13,244 bases of DNA, from positions 1-13,244 of the forward strand of contig DJUV01000171.1 in the NCBI GenBank assembly GCA_002440625.1, in the 5' to 3' direction. Under the pieces are notes generated by a model. That model made no database searches. It worked only from the letters and a program-made list of their open reading frames with translations, and was not told where the DNA came from. This document shows positions 1-6,722 of this stretch, piece after piece. A program made the position numbers and the translations under genes. Source of the stretch: Rhodobacteraceae bacterium UBA6273. Its GTDB lineage: Bacteria > Pseudomonadota > Alphaproteobacteria > Rhodobacterales > Rhodobacteraceae. The stretch's first letter is position 1; each line of letters opens with the position of its first letter.

Positions 1-1508
1 AGGCGCTGGCGCTGGCCGCCGGAGAGGAAGGCGCCGTTCTCGCCCACGGGCGTGTCATAGCCCTGCGGCAATGTCTCGATGAACTCATGCGCATGGGCGG
101 CGCGGGCGGCGGCGACGATCTCATCCTCGGAGGCATCGGGCCGGCTGACGCGGATGTTTTCGCGCACGCTGGTCGAGAACAGGAAGGTGTCCTGCCCGAC
201 GAAGGACATCCGGTCGCGGAGCGAGGCGAAGGTGACGCCGCGAAGGTCCTGCCCGTCGACAAGGACGGCGCCGCTTTCGGGATCGTAAAGCCGCATCACG
301 AGGTTGAGGAGCGTCGACTTGCCGCTGCCGGAGGGGCCGATGAGTGCCGTGGTCTTGCCCGGCGCGAAGACCGTCGTGACATCGCCGAGAACCGGCTGAT
401 TGCCTTCATAGGAAAAGCCGACATCGCGGAACTCCACCGCACCCGGCCCCGGCTTCAGGGGCAGGGCGTCGGGCGCTTCGGTCAGCACATCCTCCTGGTC
501 GAGAAGCTCGAACATCATCCGGACGCCGACGAGGTACTGCTCGACCGACACCCGCATCCGCATCAGCCGCTTGGCCGGGTCATAGGCCATGAGGAGCGCG
601 GTCACGAAGGACATCAGCTGACCGGGCGTCGTCGGTTCGCCACCAAGGACGCCAAGGGCGCTGATCCAGACGACAAGGGCGATGGCAAAGCCCGAGAGCG
701 TCTCCATCAAGGGACCGGTGATCGACTGGAGCCGGGTAATGGCGTTGGACCGCGCCTCGACCTGGCGGACGGCATTGTCCATCCGCTCCTTCATTTTTGG
801 CTCCAGCGCGAAGATCTTGATGACGCGGATGCCCTTCGCGGTTTCCTGCATCACCTTCATGATCTCGCCGAGCGAGGTCATCTCCTGCGCCGCGATCCCG
901 CGCACGCGCCGGACGATGTAGCGGATACCAAGAAGCGCCACCGGACCGACGATCAGCGAGGCGGCAGAGAGGAGCGGCTGCTGGTAGAACATCACCCCGA
1001 CAAGGCCGATCAGGGTCAGAAGATCGCGCGTGAAGGTGGAGACCAGAAGGTCGATCAGCGCCCGCGCGCGCTGGGCGCTCTGTGTGACCCTGAGGAGGAT
1101 GTCCGAGGAATCGGTGACCGAAAAGAACGCGACCCCGCGCTGCATCAGCTTGCGGTAAAGCTTCAGCTGCTGTTCCGCGACGATCCGGTTCCCGGCCTTC
1201 GCCATCGCCACCGACTGGACATAGGAGGCGACCCCCTTGGCGAAGAAGATCGCCATGACGAGAAGCGAGACGCCGGTAACCCGCGCCCTGTTGTCAGGCT
1301 CCGTCAGCGCGTCGATGATTGCCTCCATCACCCAGGCGGTCATCGCCGAGGTCGCGGCAACGGCACACATCGCAACGATGGCGATAGCGTAGGTCCAGCC
1401 TTGGGTGCGGAACCCGTCCTTCATCAGGCGCCAGATCAGACGATCGGACAGGGCCCCGGATTTGGGCTGGGCGGAGTCGCCCGGATATGTCTGACGGTCT
1501 TGGGCCAT
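1..1508 (-). CDS. ABC exporter, fused permease and ATPase (partial, C-terminus off the left edge)
   Basis: This is an MsbA/ABCB-type half-transporter that would export a lipid or other hydrophobic substrate across the inner membrane as a homodimer. The substrate cannot be told. About 502 codons are visible, starting MAQDRQTYPG at the ATG at 1508. Residues 35-300 form the transmembrane domain with several hydrophobic helices. The nucleotide-binding domain starts near residue 355, with Walker A GPSGSGKST at 391-399, the Q-loop glutamine at 439 (FVGQDTF) and the signature LSGGQRQR at 495-502. The Walker B, D-loop and H-loop lie beyond the edge, so roughly 90-110 residues are missing. No clear ribosome-binding site precedes the ATG, and an in-frame GTG ten codons upstream is possible. 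The plus strand of this stretch is open for long distances, but those readings are GC-driven shadows. Confidence 0.95.
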   Translation of the reverse strand, partial: MAQDRQTYPGDSAQPKSGALSDRLIWRLMKDGFRTQGWTYAIAIVAMCAVAATSAMTAWVMEAIIDALTEPDNRARVTGVSLLVMAIFFAKGVASYVQSVAMAKAGNRIVAEQQLKLYRKLMQRGVAFFSVTDSSDILLRVTQSAQRARALIDLLVSTFTRDLLTLIGLVGVMFYQQPLLSAASLIVGPVALLGIRYIVRRVRGIAAQEMTSLGEIMKVMQETAKGIRVIKIFALEPKMKERMDNAVRQVEARSNAITRLQSITGPLMETLSGFAIALVVWISALGVLGGEPTTPGQLMSFVTALLMAYDPAKRLMRMRVSVEQYLVGVRMMFELLDQEDVLTEAPDALPLKPGPGAVEFRDVGFSYEGNQPVLGDVTTVFAPGKTTALIGPSGSGKSTLLNLVMRLYDPESGAVLVDGQDLRGVTFASLRDRMSFVGQDTFLFSTSVRENIRVSRPDASEDEIVAAARAAHAHEFIETLPQGYDTPVGENGAFLSGGQRQR

Positions 1509-1669
1509 GGGCGATGCTGGCTTGCGAGATAGAGGCACGGCGCGCGTCTGGCAAGCCGGAGGCCTCAAATATTGCCGCGACGGTGCGGCAAAGCCGGCCA
1601 GCCGGAGGTCGTTAATAATCGCGAAAGCGCCCCCCGCTACTTCTGGATGCGGGTAAAAGGGGAATCGTG
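1509..1669. promoter_or_regulatory. Divergent intergenic region between the ABC exporter and a small membrane protein
   Basis: This 161-bp gap must hold the start signals for both flanking genes. It contains a 7-bp inverted repeat, GGCTTGC (1519-1525) against GCAAGCC (1551-1557), just upstream of the exporter start. An AT-richer patch (TTAATAAT, about 1613-1620) could be part of a promoter for the plus-strand gene. A ribosome-binding site AAGGGG (1657-1662) lies 7 bases before the ATG at 1670. No confident -35/-10 pair is visible. Confidence 0.4.
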
Positions 1670-1894
1670 ATGGGCAATCATGCGGGGCGACCGCAGGCGG
1701 CGGAGCCGTCTGACAATCTTTGGGGCGAGGCGCTGCGGCGCTGGTACGAGCAGGAACAAGCCGAACTGGCCCCCCCGGTCGAGGAGGTCGAAGCCGAATA
1801 TGACCGCCCGTTTCCGCCGGGCTGGTGGATCCTTCCGGCGCTGGTCATGTCGCTCGCCATCTGGGGGGTGATCGGCTGGATGGCGCTGACCTGA
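1670..1894 (+). CDS. Small single-pass membrane protein, 74 aa, function unknown
   Basis: I do not recognise this protein. It has a soluble N-terminal part with an acidic stretch (residues about 28-45, rich in Glu with two Pro) and one hydrophobic segment at the C-terminus (about 52-73, WWILPALVMSLAIWG), so it is probably a tail-anchored or short inner-membrane protein. The ATG at 1670 is chosen over the GTG at 1667 because AAGGGG then sits 7 bases upstream instead of 4. The stop is only 3 bp from the stop of the convergent histidine kinase gene. That tight spacing and the coherent soluble-plus-TM layout support it being real. No role can be given. Confidence 0.7.
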   Translation: MGNHAGRPQAAEPSDNLWGEALRRWYEQEQAELAPPVEEVEAEYDRPFPPGWWILPALVMSLAIWGVIGWMALT

Positions 1895-1897
1895 AGG

Positions 1898-3217
1898 CTA
1901 CCTCGCCAGCACCAGATCCGCGCGCAGGCCGCCAAGTTTCTGGCTGTCCCCAAGCCGCAAGGAACCGCCGTGGCTGCGGGCGATATCGGCGGTAATGGCA
2001 AGGCCAAGCCCCACTCCGCCGCCCCGGTTCGGGTCGCGCGCCGAATCGAGCCGGGTGAAGGGCTGCATTGCCTCCTCGCGCCGGTCCTTGTCGATGCCAG
2101 GCCCGTCATCTTCCACGGTGAAGCGGACAGCCCTGTCAGAGATCGCCAGCGAAAGCTCGGCCCTCGTCCCGTAACGGACCGCGTTGCCGATCAGATTGGC
2201 GAGCGCCCGGCGAACGGCGGTTTCGCGCAAGCGCGCCTTGCCGCCGCCCTCGACGGCGCCAAGAAGCACGTTCTGACCACCCCGCCGCGCATCCTCGACG
2301 ATGGAACGCGCCAGGGGCACCGGGTCGATCAGTTGCGCCTCCTCCTCGCGCGCGTCCTCGCGGATAAAACTCAGGAAGGAGTTCAGGAGCTCTTCCATCT
2401 CCGCGACATCGCGGCGGAGCGCGCGCGCCTCGGCATCATCTTCGAGCATGGAAAGGCCAAGCTTCAGCCGGGTCAGCGGCGTGCGCAGATCATGGCTCAC
2501 CCCCGAAAGGAGGAGCGTGCGCTGCTCCATCTGCCGCTCGATCCGCGAGCGCATGTCGAGAAAGGCATTGCCCGCCGCGCGGACCTCCAGCGCTCCGACC
2601 GGCCGATAGACCGTCACCCGGCCCTTGCCGAAGGCTTCCGCCGCCGCGGCCAGCCGCCGGATCGGGCGCAACTGGTTGCGCAGGAAGGCATAGGCGATGG
2701 CCGTCATGAGGAGGCCGGTCAGCAGCATCAGCACCAGAAGCTGGTGCGGGTTCGAGGCCGAAACGCGTCGCCGTGGCAGATCGACCTGCAGGTCCCCCTT
2801 CCCTGTCACCATCGTGATCCGCACCGTGCGCAGGTCTGCAAGATCGACGGCGCGGACCTCGGGGAAGGCCAAGCGCAGGCTCGCGATGACGATCCGGCCG
2901 CTGAGGTCGTAGAACACGCGTTCGTCGCCGCTCCGCGCCGCCGCGGGCAGCGTCACCGCAAGCTCCAGCGTCGGCGCGAGGCCCGCGATCTCGGCCTGCG
3001 CCGCTGCAAGATCTGGCGCAGCCTCGGCCCGGTTGACCACGAGGCGGATATCCTGGATCAGGTTCTCCGTCATCTGCCGCGTCACATCCTCATAGTAGCG
3101 CTGGATGAATGCTATGGACACCACGAGCTGGATGGTGACGATGGGCAGGATCAGGATGAGCGCGGCGCGGCCGTAAAGACCGCGTGGCATGAACTGTTTG
3201 AGCCATTGCGACAGCAT
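1898..3217 (-). CDS. Sensor histidine kinase, EnvZ-like, without an adjacent response regulator
   Basis: This is an inner-membrane two-component sensor that autophosphorylates on His and passes the phosphate to a response regulator. From the ATG at 3217 it is 439 residues. TM1 is at about 16-38, followed by a periplasmic domain of about 120 residues, TM2 at about 160-178 and a HAMP linker to about 233. The dimerisation domain has the H-box SGVSHDLRTPLTR (His about 242), the form typical of EnvZ relatives. The ATPase domain has the N-box (ALANLIGNAVRYG, Asn about 341/345), the G1 box EDDGPGID (about 369-376) and the G2 box GGVGLGLAI. All key residues are present. A TTG at 3223 would add two residues, but neither start has a good Shine-Dalgarno sequence. 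The left neighbour is convergent and the right neighbour divergent, so the partner regulator is elsewhere and the stimulus is unknown. Confidence 0.93.
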   Translation of the reverse strand: MLSQWLKQFMPRGLYGRAALILILPIVTIQLVVSIAFIQRYYEDVTRQMTENLIQDIRLVVNRAEAAPDLAAAQAEIAGLAPTLELAVTLPAAARSGDERVFYDLSGRIVIASLRLAFPEVRAVDLADLRTVRITMVTGKGDLQVDLPRRRVSASNPHQLLVLMLLTGLLMTAIAYAFLRNQLRPIRRLAAAAEAFGKGRVTVYRPVGALEVRAAGNAFLDMRSRIERQMEQRTLLLSGVSHDLRTPLTRLKLGLSMLEDDAEARALRRDVAEMEELLNSFLSFIREDAREEEAQLIDPVPLARSIVEDARRGGQNVLLGAVEGGGKARLRETAVRRALANLIGNAVRYGTRAELSLAISDRAVRFTVEDDGPGIDKDRREEAMQPFTRLDSARDPNRGGGVGLGLAITADIARSHGGSLRLGDSQKLGGLRADLVLAR

Positions 3218-3259
3218 GCCCAAAGACTAGCGGCGGCGGCGGACAAGCGGAAGCGGAAG

Positions 3260-4201
3260 ATGGCGGAAGGCCCGCAATACCACAGTCAGCCCGGCGTTGT
3301 GCAGCGTCCCGAACCGGGGCTGAGGCTGGTCCTGGCGCCCAATCCCTCGCCCATGACCCTGCACGGCACCAATACCTTCCTTCTCGGCGAAGGCCAGGTC
3401 GCCGTCATTGACCCCGGCCCCGACGATCCCCGCCATCTCGCCGCGATCATGGCGGCACTTGGCCCGGGCGAACGGATCAGCCACATCTTCGTCACCCATG
3501 CCCATCTCGACCATTCCGCGCTCGCCAGCCGGCTGGCAGAGCAGACCGGCGCGCCCGTCCTCGCCTTCGGCGACGCAAGCGCCGGGCGCTCCCCGATGAT
3601 GGAGGCGCTTGCTGCCGAGGGCGGAATCGGCGGCGGCGAAGGCATCGACGCACGCTTTCACCCCGACATCCTCCTTGCCGATGGCGCGGTGACCGAGGGC
3701 GCAGACTGGCGGCTCCGCGCTATCCACACACCTGGCCATATCGGCAACCACCTGAGCTTCGCGGTGGATGTTCCCGGCGGCCCGGTGATCTTCAGCGGCG
3801 ATCACGTCATGGGCTGGTCGACCTCCATCGTCTCGCCGCCCGACGGCGACATGGGTGCTTTCCTGAGCAGCCTCGAACGCCTCGGCCACGAACCCGCGGT
3901 ACGCTACTACCCCGCCCACGGCGACCCGATCCCCGATCCGCCGGCGCGGCTCGCCGAACTCACCCGCCACCGCCGCGCCCGCGAGACGCAGATCCTCGCC
4001 GCCCTCGCGGACGGCCCTTCGGATGCCGCCACCCTTGCCCGACGCATCTATCTTGACACGCCTGCCATGCTTCTGCCTGCAGCCGCGCGCAACGTCCTTG
4101 CCCATCTCATTGATCTGACAGAAAGAAATCTCACGACCAGCGACGCGCCCCTCCGCGCCAACAGTATTTTTCGCCAGACAGGCAGCGCGAAAATATTGTG
4201 A
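3260..4201 (+). CDS. MBL-fold metallohydrolase, LACTB2-like
   Basis: This is a 313-residue metallo-beta-lactamase-fold hydrolase. Its metal ligands are visible: THAHLDH (His80, His82, Asp84, His85), HTPGH (His160), FSGDH (Asp181) and YPAHG (His220). A C-terminal winged-helix-like tail (about 233-290) follows the catalytic domain, which is the layout of the LACTB2 / bacterial 'MBL fold metallo-hydrolase' group. That group includes nucleic-acid-cleaving members, but the substrate of bacterial ones is mostly undefined. The ATG at 3260 has a purine-rich AAGCGGAAG immediately before it. The same frame is open upstream to about 1970, but that part lies antisense to the histidine kinase and is not coding. 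The gene ends 49 bp before tRNA-Asn and is divergent from the kinase, with only 42 bp between the two start codons, so both promoters must be compact. Confidence 0.9.
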   Translation: MAEGPQYHSQPGVVQRPEPGLRLVLAPNPSPMTLHGTNTFLLGEGQVAVIDPGPDDPRHLAAIMAALGPGERISHIFVTHAHLDHSALASRLAEQTGAPVLAFGDASAGRSPMMEALAAEGGIGGGEGIDARFHPDILLADGAVTEGADWRLRAIHTPGHIGNHLSFAVDVPGGPVIFSGDHVMGWSTSIVSPPDGDMGAFLSSLERLGHEPAVRYYPAHGDPIPDPPARLAELTRHRRARETQILAALADGPSDAATLARRIYLDTPAMLLPAAARNVLAHLIDLTERNLTTSDAPLRANSIFRQTGSAKIL

Positions 4202-4210
4202 CGGAACCTC

Positions 4211-4239
4211 TGGACGCCCCCGCCGCCCCTTGCTATACG
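4211..4239 (+). promoter_or_regulatory. Likely tRNA-Asn promoter
   Basis: TGGACG (4211-4216) matches the -35 consensus at four of six positions. A 17-bp spacer separates it from TATACG (4234-4239), which matches the -10 consensus at four of six. The mature tRNA begins 12 bases after the -10, as expected for a tRNA promoter. This is a match by eye only. Confidence 0.5.
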
Positions 4240-4250
4240 CGCCTCCGTGT

Positions 4251-4325
4251 TCCGGCGTAGCTCAGCGGTAGAGCAGTTGACTGTTAATCAATTGGTCGTA
4301 GGTTCGATCCCTACCGCCGGAGCCA
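4251..4325 (+). tRNA. tRNA-Asn (anticodon GTT), CCA encoded
   Basis: The cloverleaf is complete. The acceptor stem TCCGGCG pairs with CGCCGGA, and the D-arm GCTCAGCGGTAGAGC is standard. The anticodon stem GTTGA/TCAAT encloses the loop CTGTTAA with anticodon GTT (4283-4285). The T-arm carries GGTTCGATCC. The discriminator is G (4322) and CCA is encoded at 4323-4325. It delivers asparagine to AAC/AAT codons. Accessory DNA begins directly after it, so the gene is a candidate integration site, rebuilt intact at this junction. Confidence 0.97.
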
Positions 4326-4354
4326 AGAAATCAGATACTTAGCTGCGATCCTCA

Positions 4355-4387
4355 TACGCCAGCCTTACGCGAAGTAAGGCTGGCGTA
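4355..4387 (+). terminator. Perfect 14-bp inverted repeat, 5-nt loop, 30 bp after tRNA-Asn
   Basis: TACGCCAGCCTTAC (4355-4368) is the exact reverse complement of GTAAGGCTGGCGTA (4374-4387), with the loop GCGAA between them. Placed just downstream of the tRNA, it could end tRNA transcription. It lacks a T-tract on either side, so an intrinsic terminator is only one option. A protein-binding palindrome, an arm of an attachment region, or a trace of a past insertion are others. Confidence 0.55.
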
Positions 4388-4463
4388 AGGCTCTACGGGG
4401 GTATTGCAGGCGGAACGGCCCATCTCCCGGTCCGTGCAACCGGCAGTGAATCATTGACTAAAT

Positions 4464-5534
4464 GTGGTGGAAATTGTCCATTGGCACCCAAAAGACTGGG
4501 GATTGCCATTGTCAGAAGAGCGTTTTCACATTGCCGAGTGGTATGGGCACCCCTTCCACGGGTTGGGCGACTGGGACCGGGTGAAGCTGGCCCAGCATGA
4601 GGTTGGCGGGTCTGCAATGACCAAGGCCGAACTGACACGCATGGTCGCGCTTGAGGAGCAAGCCGCACTCGGCACGATGAAGCCGCGCGACCTTGACCGA
4701 CTCACAGACCTCCGGGCCAAGCTGACCAAGCAGCAGGCGGAGGAGCTTCCCTGCCCATTCAGAACCGACAGTCCGCACCCAACCTGCACCAAGCCCGGCG
4801 GCGTTTGCTCCATCCGCATCTTCAAGGAGGAGCGCGGCGTTGTCGCGCCGATTGACGGCAACCGGGGGCGGCTCCGGGCTCTGTGCCCGTGGCGCTTCCA
4901 TCAAGACGGCACGGCATTCGACAAGATCGGGGAGCGGCTGCTTGCTGACCCGACGCCTACGCGGGCGGGTGAGGTCGGCTTCCTTGAGTCTACCGGGAAC
5001 CTGGACAGTGACCCGGGCGAGGATGTGGGGCGCATCGACATGATCCTTGTGAAGTCCAACGCAGCCCCCGGGGCTCCGATGGACTGGGTGGCCGTGGAGG
5101 TTCAGGCGGTCTACTTCTCCGGCAAGCGCATGAGCATCGAGTTTGACCACATCCTGAAAACACAGGGCAAGCTGTCGATGGCCCGGGAGAAGCGCCGCCC
5201 GGACTACCGCAGCAGCGGCGTCAAGCGCCTGATGCCCCAGTTGCTGACCAAGGTTCCGACGCTCCGGCGCTGGGGCAAGAAGATGGCCGTTGTTGTTGAC
5301 GCGCCGTTCTTCCACTCCATGGGCCAGATGGAGCGGGTTCGGGACGTGTCGAATGCGGACATTGTGTGGTTCCTCGTTGACTTCGTGGAGGACGCGGGCG
5401 GCGGGCGGTTCAGGCTGGAAGTGGTGGAGGAGTTTTTCACCACGCTTGAGAGTGCCACCCTCGGGCTGACAGGCGGGCTTCCCGTCTCGCAGGGGGAGTT
5501 TGAGAAGCGGATCAAGGCGAAGGCCCAGAAATAG
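4464..5534 (+). CDS. Type II restriction endonuclease, NotI family
   Basis: This is probably the endonuclease of a type II R-M system. Residue numbers are from the GTG at 4464 (356 aa; NotI is about 380). An N-terminal block FHIAEWYGHPF (21-31) resembles the start of NotI (FIAEFFGHR). Four cysteines follow: CPF (Cys97), TCTK (Cys108), GGVCS (Cys115) and CPWR (Cys141). This is the order and local context of the Cys4 iron site that is the hallmark of NotI. The catalytic core is RIDM (Asp192) followed by VEVQ (Glu212, Gln214), matching NotI's D...ExQ variant of PD-(D/E)xK. The start is uncertain. GTG 4464 has no Shine-Dalgarno sequence, while TTG 4509, with GGGGA (4498-4502) 6 bases upstream, would still keep the conserved N-terminal block. 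The methyltransferase gene follows after 42 bp (69 bp if its second ATG is used), the expected partner arrangement. The recognition site is inferred only (see findings). Confidence 0.85.
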   Translation: MVEIVHWHPKDWGLPLSEERFHIAEWYGHPFHGLGDWDRVKLAQHEVGGSAMTKAELTRMVALEEQAALGTMKPRDLDRLTDLRAKLTKQQAEELPCPFRTDSPHPTCTKPGGVCSIRIFKEERGVVAPIDGNRGRLRALCPWRFHQDGTAFDKIGERLLADPTPTRAGEVGFLESTGNLDSDPGEDVGRIDMILVKSNAAPGAPMDWVAVEVQAVYFSGKRMSIEFDHILKTQGKLSMAREKRRPDYRSSGVKRLMPQLLTKVPTLRRWGKKMAVVVDAPFFHSMGQMERVRDVSNADIVWFLVDFVEDAGGGRFRLEVVEEFFTTLESATLGLTGGLPVSQGEFEKRIKAKAQK

Positions 5535-5576
5535 CCGTTGCCCAGTTAACGGTTTGTAAGGTAAGACTGGGACAAA

Positions 5577-6722
5577 ATGAGAACAAACGGACAGGCGGGA
5601 CCCATGGCACACACAGCGATTGACCTTTTCTGCGGCGCTGGCGGCCTCTCCGCTGGGCTTGAGATGGCTGGCTTCAAGGTTCTGGCGGGCAACGACCTCT
5701 TTGAGGCGGCGGGCCGCACCTTTGAACAGACCCACCCCAAGGCCAAGTTTATCCCCGGCCCGATTCAGGAACTTTCCGTTGAGCGGCTCATGGAGGTAAC
5801 GGGGCTCCGGCGCGGTGAGTTGACCGTGCTTGTTGGTGGCCCACCCTGTCAGGCCTATTCCGTCTACAACCACCAGCGCGGGATGCACGATGAACGCGCG
5901 TCCCTGTTCCGCGAATATCTGCGCATCGTGGACGGGCTGCGCCCGGAGTGGATTGTCATGGAGAACGTGACAGGCATCTACTCCATCGCAAACGGGGAGG
6001 CGGTGCGGGCCATCAAGTCAGAGCTTGCTGCCCTCGGGTATGGGGTGGAGGACGCGGTTCTCCGGGCGGAGGACTTCGGGGTGCCGCAAGAGCGGCGGCG
6101 CGTGGTGTTCATCGGCAACCGCATCGGTGCCGCCATCTCGCACCCGGAGCCCACGCACGGCCCGGGGCGCGGTTCGCCCTTCACCACGATCAAAGACGCC
6201 ATCGGCGACCTGCCGCCCCTCGGAAACGGCGAGGACCATGGCCGGGTGCCATACGTCGCTGGCGACGCATCACCATTCCAACGCCTGATGCGCGGGAACG
6301 CCACCACTGTTGCGGGCCACGCGGCCCCCACCCTCGGCAAGGTGAACATGCAGCGGCTCCCCTTCATTCCCCCGGGAGGAAGCTGGCGCGACATTCCCCA
6401 CGACCTCTTGCCGGAGGGCATGAAGCGGGCCAAGCGGTCAGACCACACCAAGCGCTACGGGCGCATGACGTGGGACGGGCTCTCCTGCACGGTCCTGACC
6501 AAGTGTGACATCCACTGGGGGGCTTACATCCACCCGGAACAGGACCGCGCCATCACGGTCAGGGAAGCCGCCCGCCTGCAAGCGTTCCCGGACTGGTTTG
6601 AATTCGCCGGGTCGCGCACGGAACAGTATGTGCAGGTGGGCAACGCGGTGCCTCCGCTCTTGGGCAAGGCGATTGGCGACCACCTGATGAAGCTCATGCG
6701 GCGGCTGTCTCAAGCCGCCTGA
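5577..6722 (+). CDS. DNA (cytosine-5) methyltransferase
   Basis: It transfers a methyl group from SAM to C5 of cytosine and is likely the protective half of the R-M pair. All main C5-MTase motifs are present in order: I DLFCGAGG (16-23), IV GGPPCQAYS with catalytic Cys91, VI MENV (128-131), VIII QERRRVVFIG (171-180), IX REAARLQAFP (329-338) and X QVGNAVPP (353-360). The region between VIII and IX (about 181-325) is the target-recognition domain and has no obvious break, so the enzyme should be active. Length is 381 aa from the ATG at 5577. The ATG at 5604 (MAHTAIDLFCGAGG) gives 372 aa and places motif I at the usual distance from the N-terminus, so either start is possible. The last 13 bp overlap the end of the convergent glycosyltransferase gene. 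Confidence 0.95.
   Translation: MRTNGQAGPMAHTAIDLFCGAGGLSAGLEMAGFKVLAGNDLFEAAGRTFEQTHPKAKFIPGPIQELSVERLMEVTGLRRGELTVLVGGPPCQAYSVYNHQRGMHDERASLFREYLRIVDGLRPEWIVMENVTGIYSIANGEAVRAIKSELAALGYGVEDAVLRAEDFGVPQERRRVVFIGNRIGAAISHPEPTHGPGRGSPFTTIKDAIGDLPPLGNGEDHGRVPYVAGDASPFQRLMRGNATTVAGHAAPTLGKVNMQRLPFIPPGGSWRDIPHDLLPEGMKRAKRSDHTKRYGRMTWDGLSCTVLTKCDIHWGAYIHPEQDRAITVREAARLQAFPDWFEFAGSRTEQYVQVGNAVPPLLGKAIGDHLMKLMRRLSQAA

Noticed and set aside
87..1532. A 481-codon open frame on the plus strand
   Set aside because: It is antisense to the ABC exporter, whose frame carries Walker A, Q-loop and signature motifs. The plus reading is Arg/His/Asp-rich without any known fold, typical of the complement of GC-rich coding DNA.
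1970..3259. The long upstream part of the MBL-fold frame, suggesting a 743-aa fusion protein
   Set aside because: This part lies opposite a complete histidine kinase. The real gene begins at the ATG at 3260 with a purine-rich site just before it, and the usual MBL-fold N-terminus starts there.
4512..5888. A 458-codon open frame on the minus strand across the endonuclease and methyltransferase start
   Set aside because: It runs across two genes with recognised motifs on the other strand and shows only low-complexity His/Arg/Pro-rich sequence.
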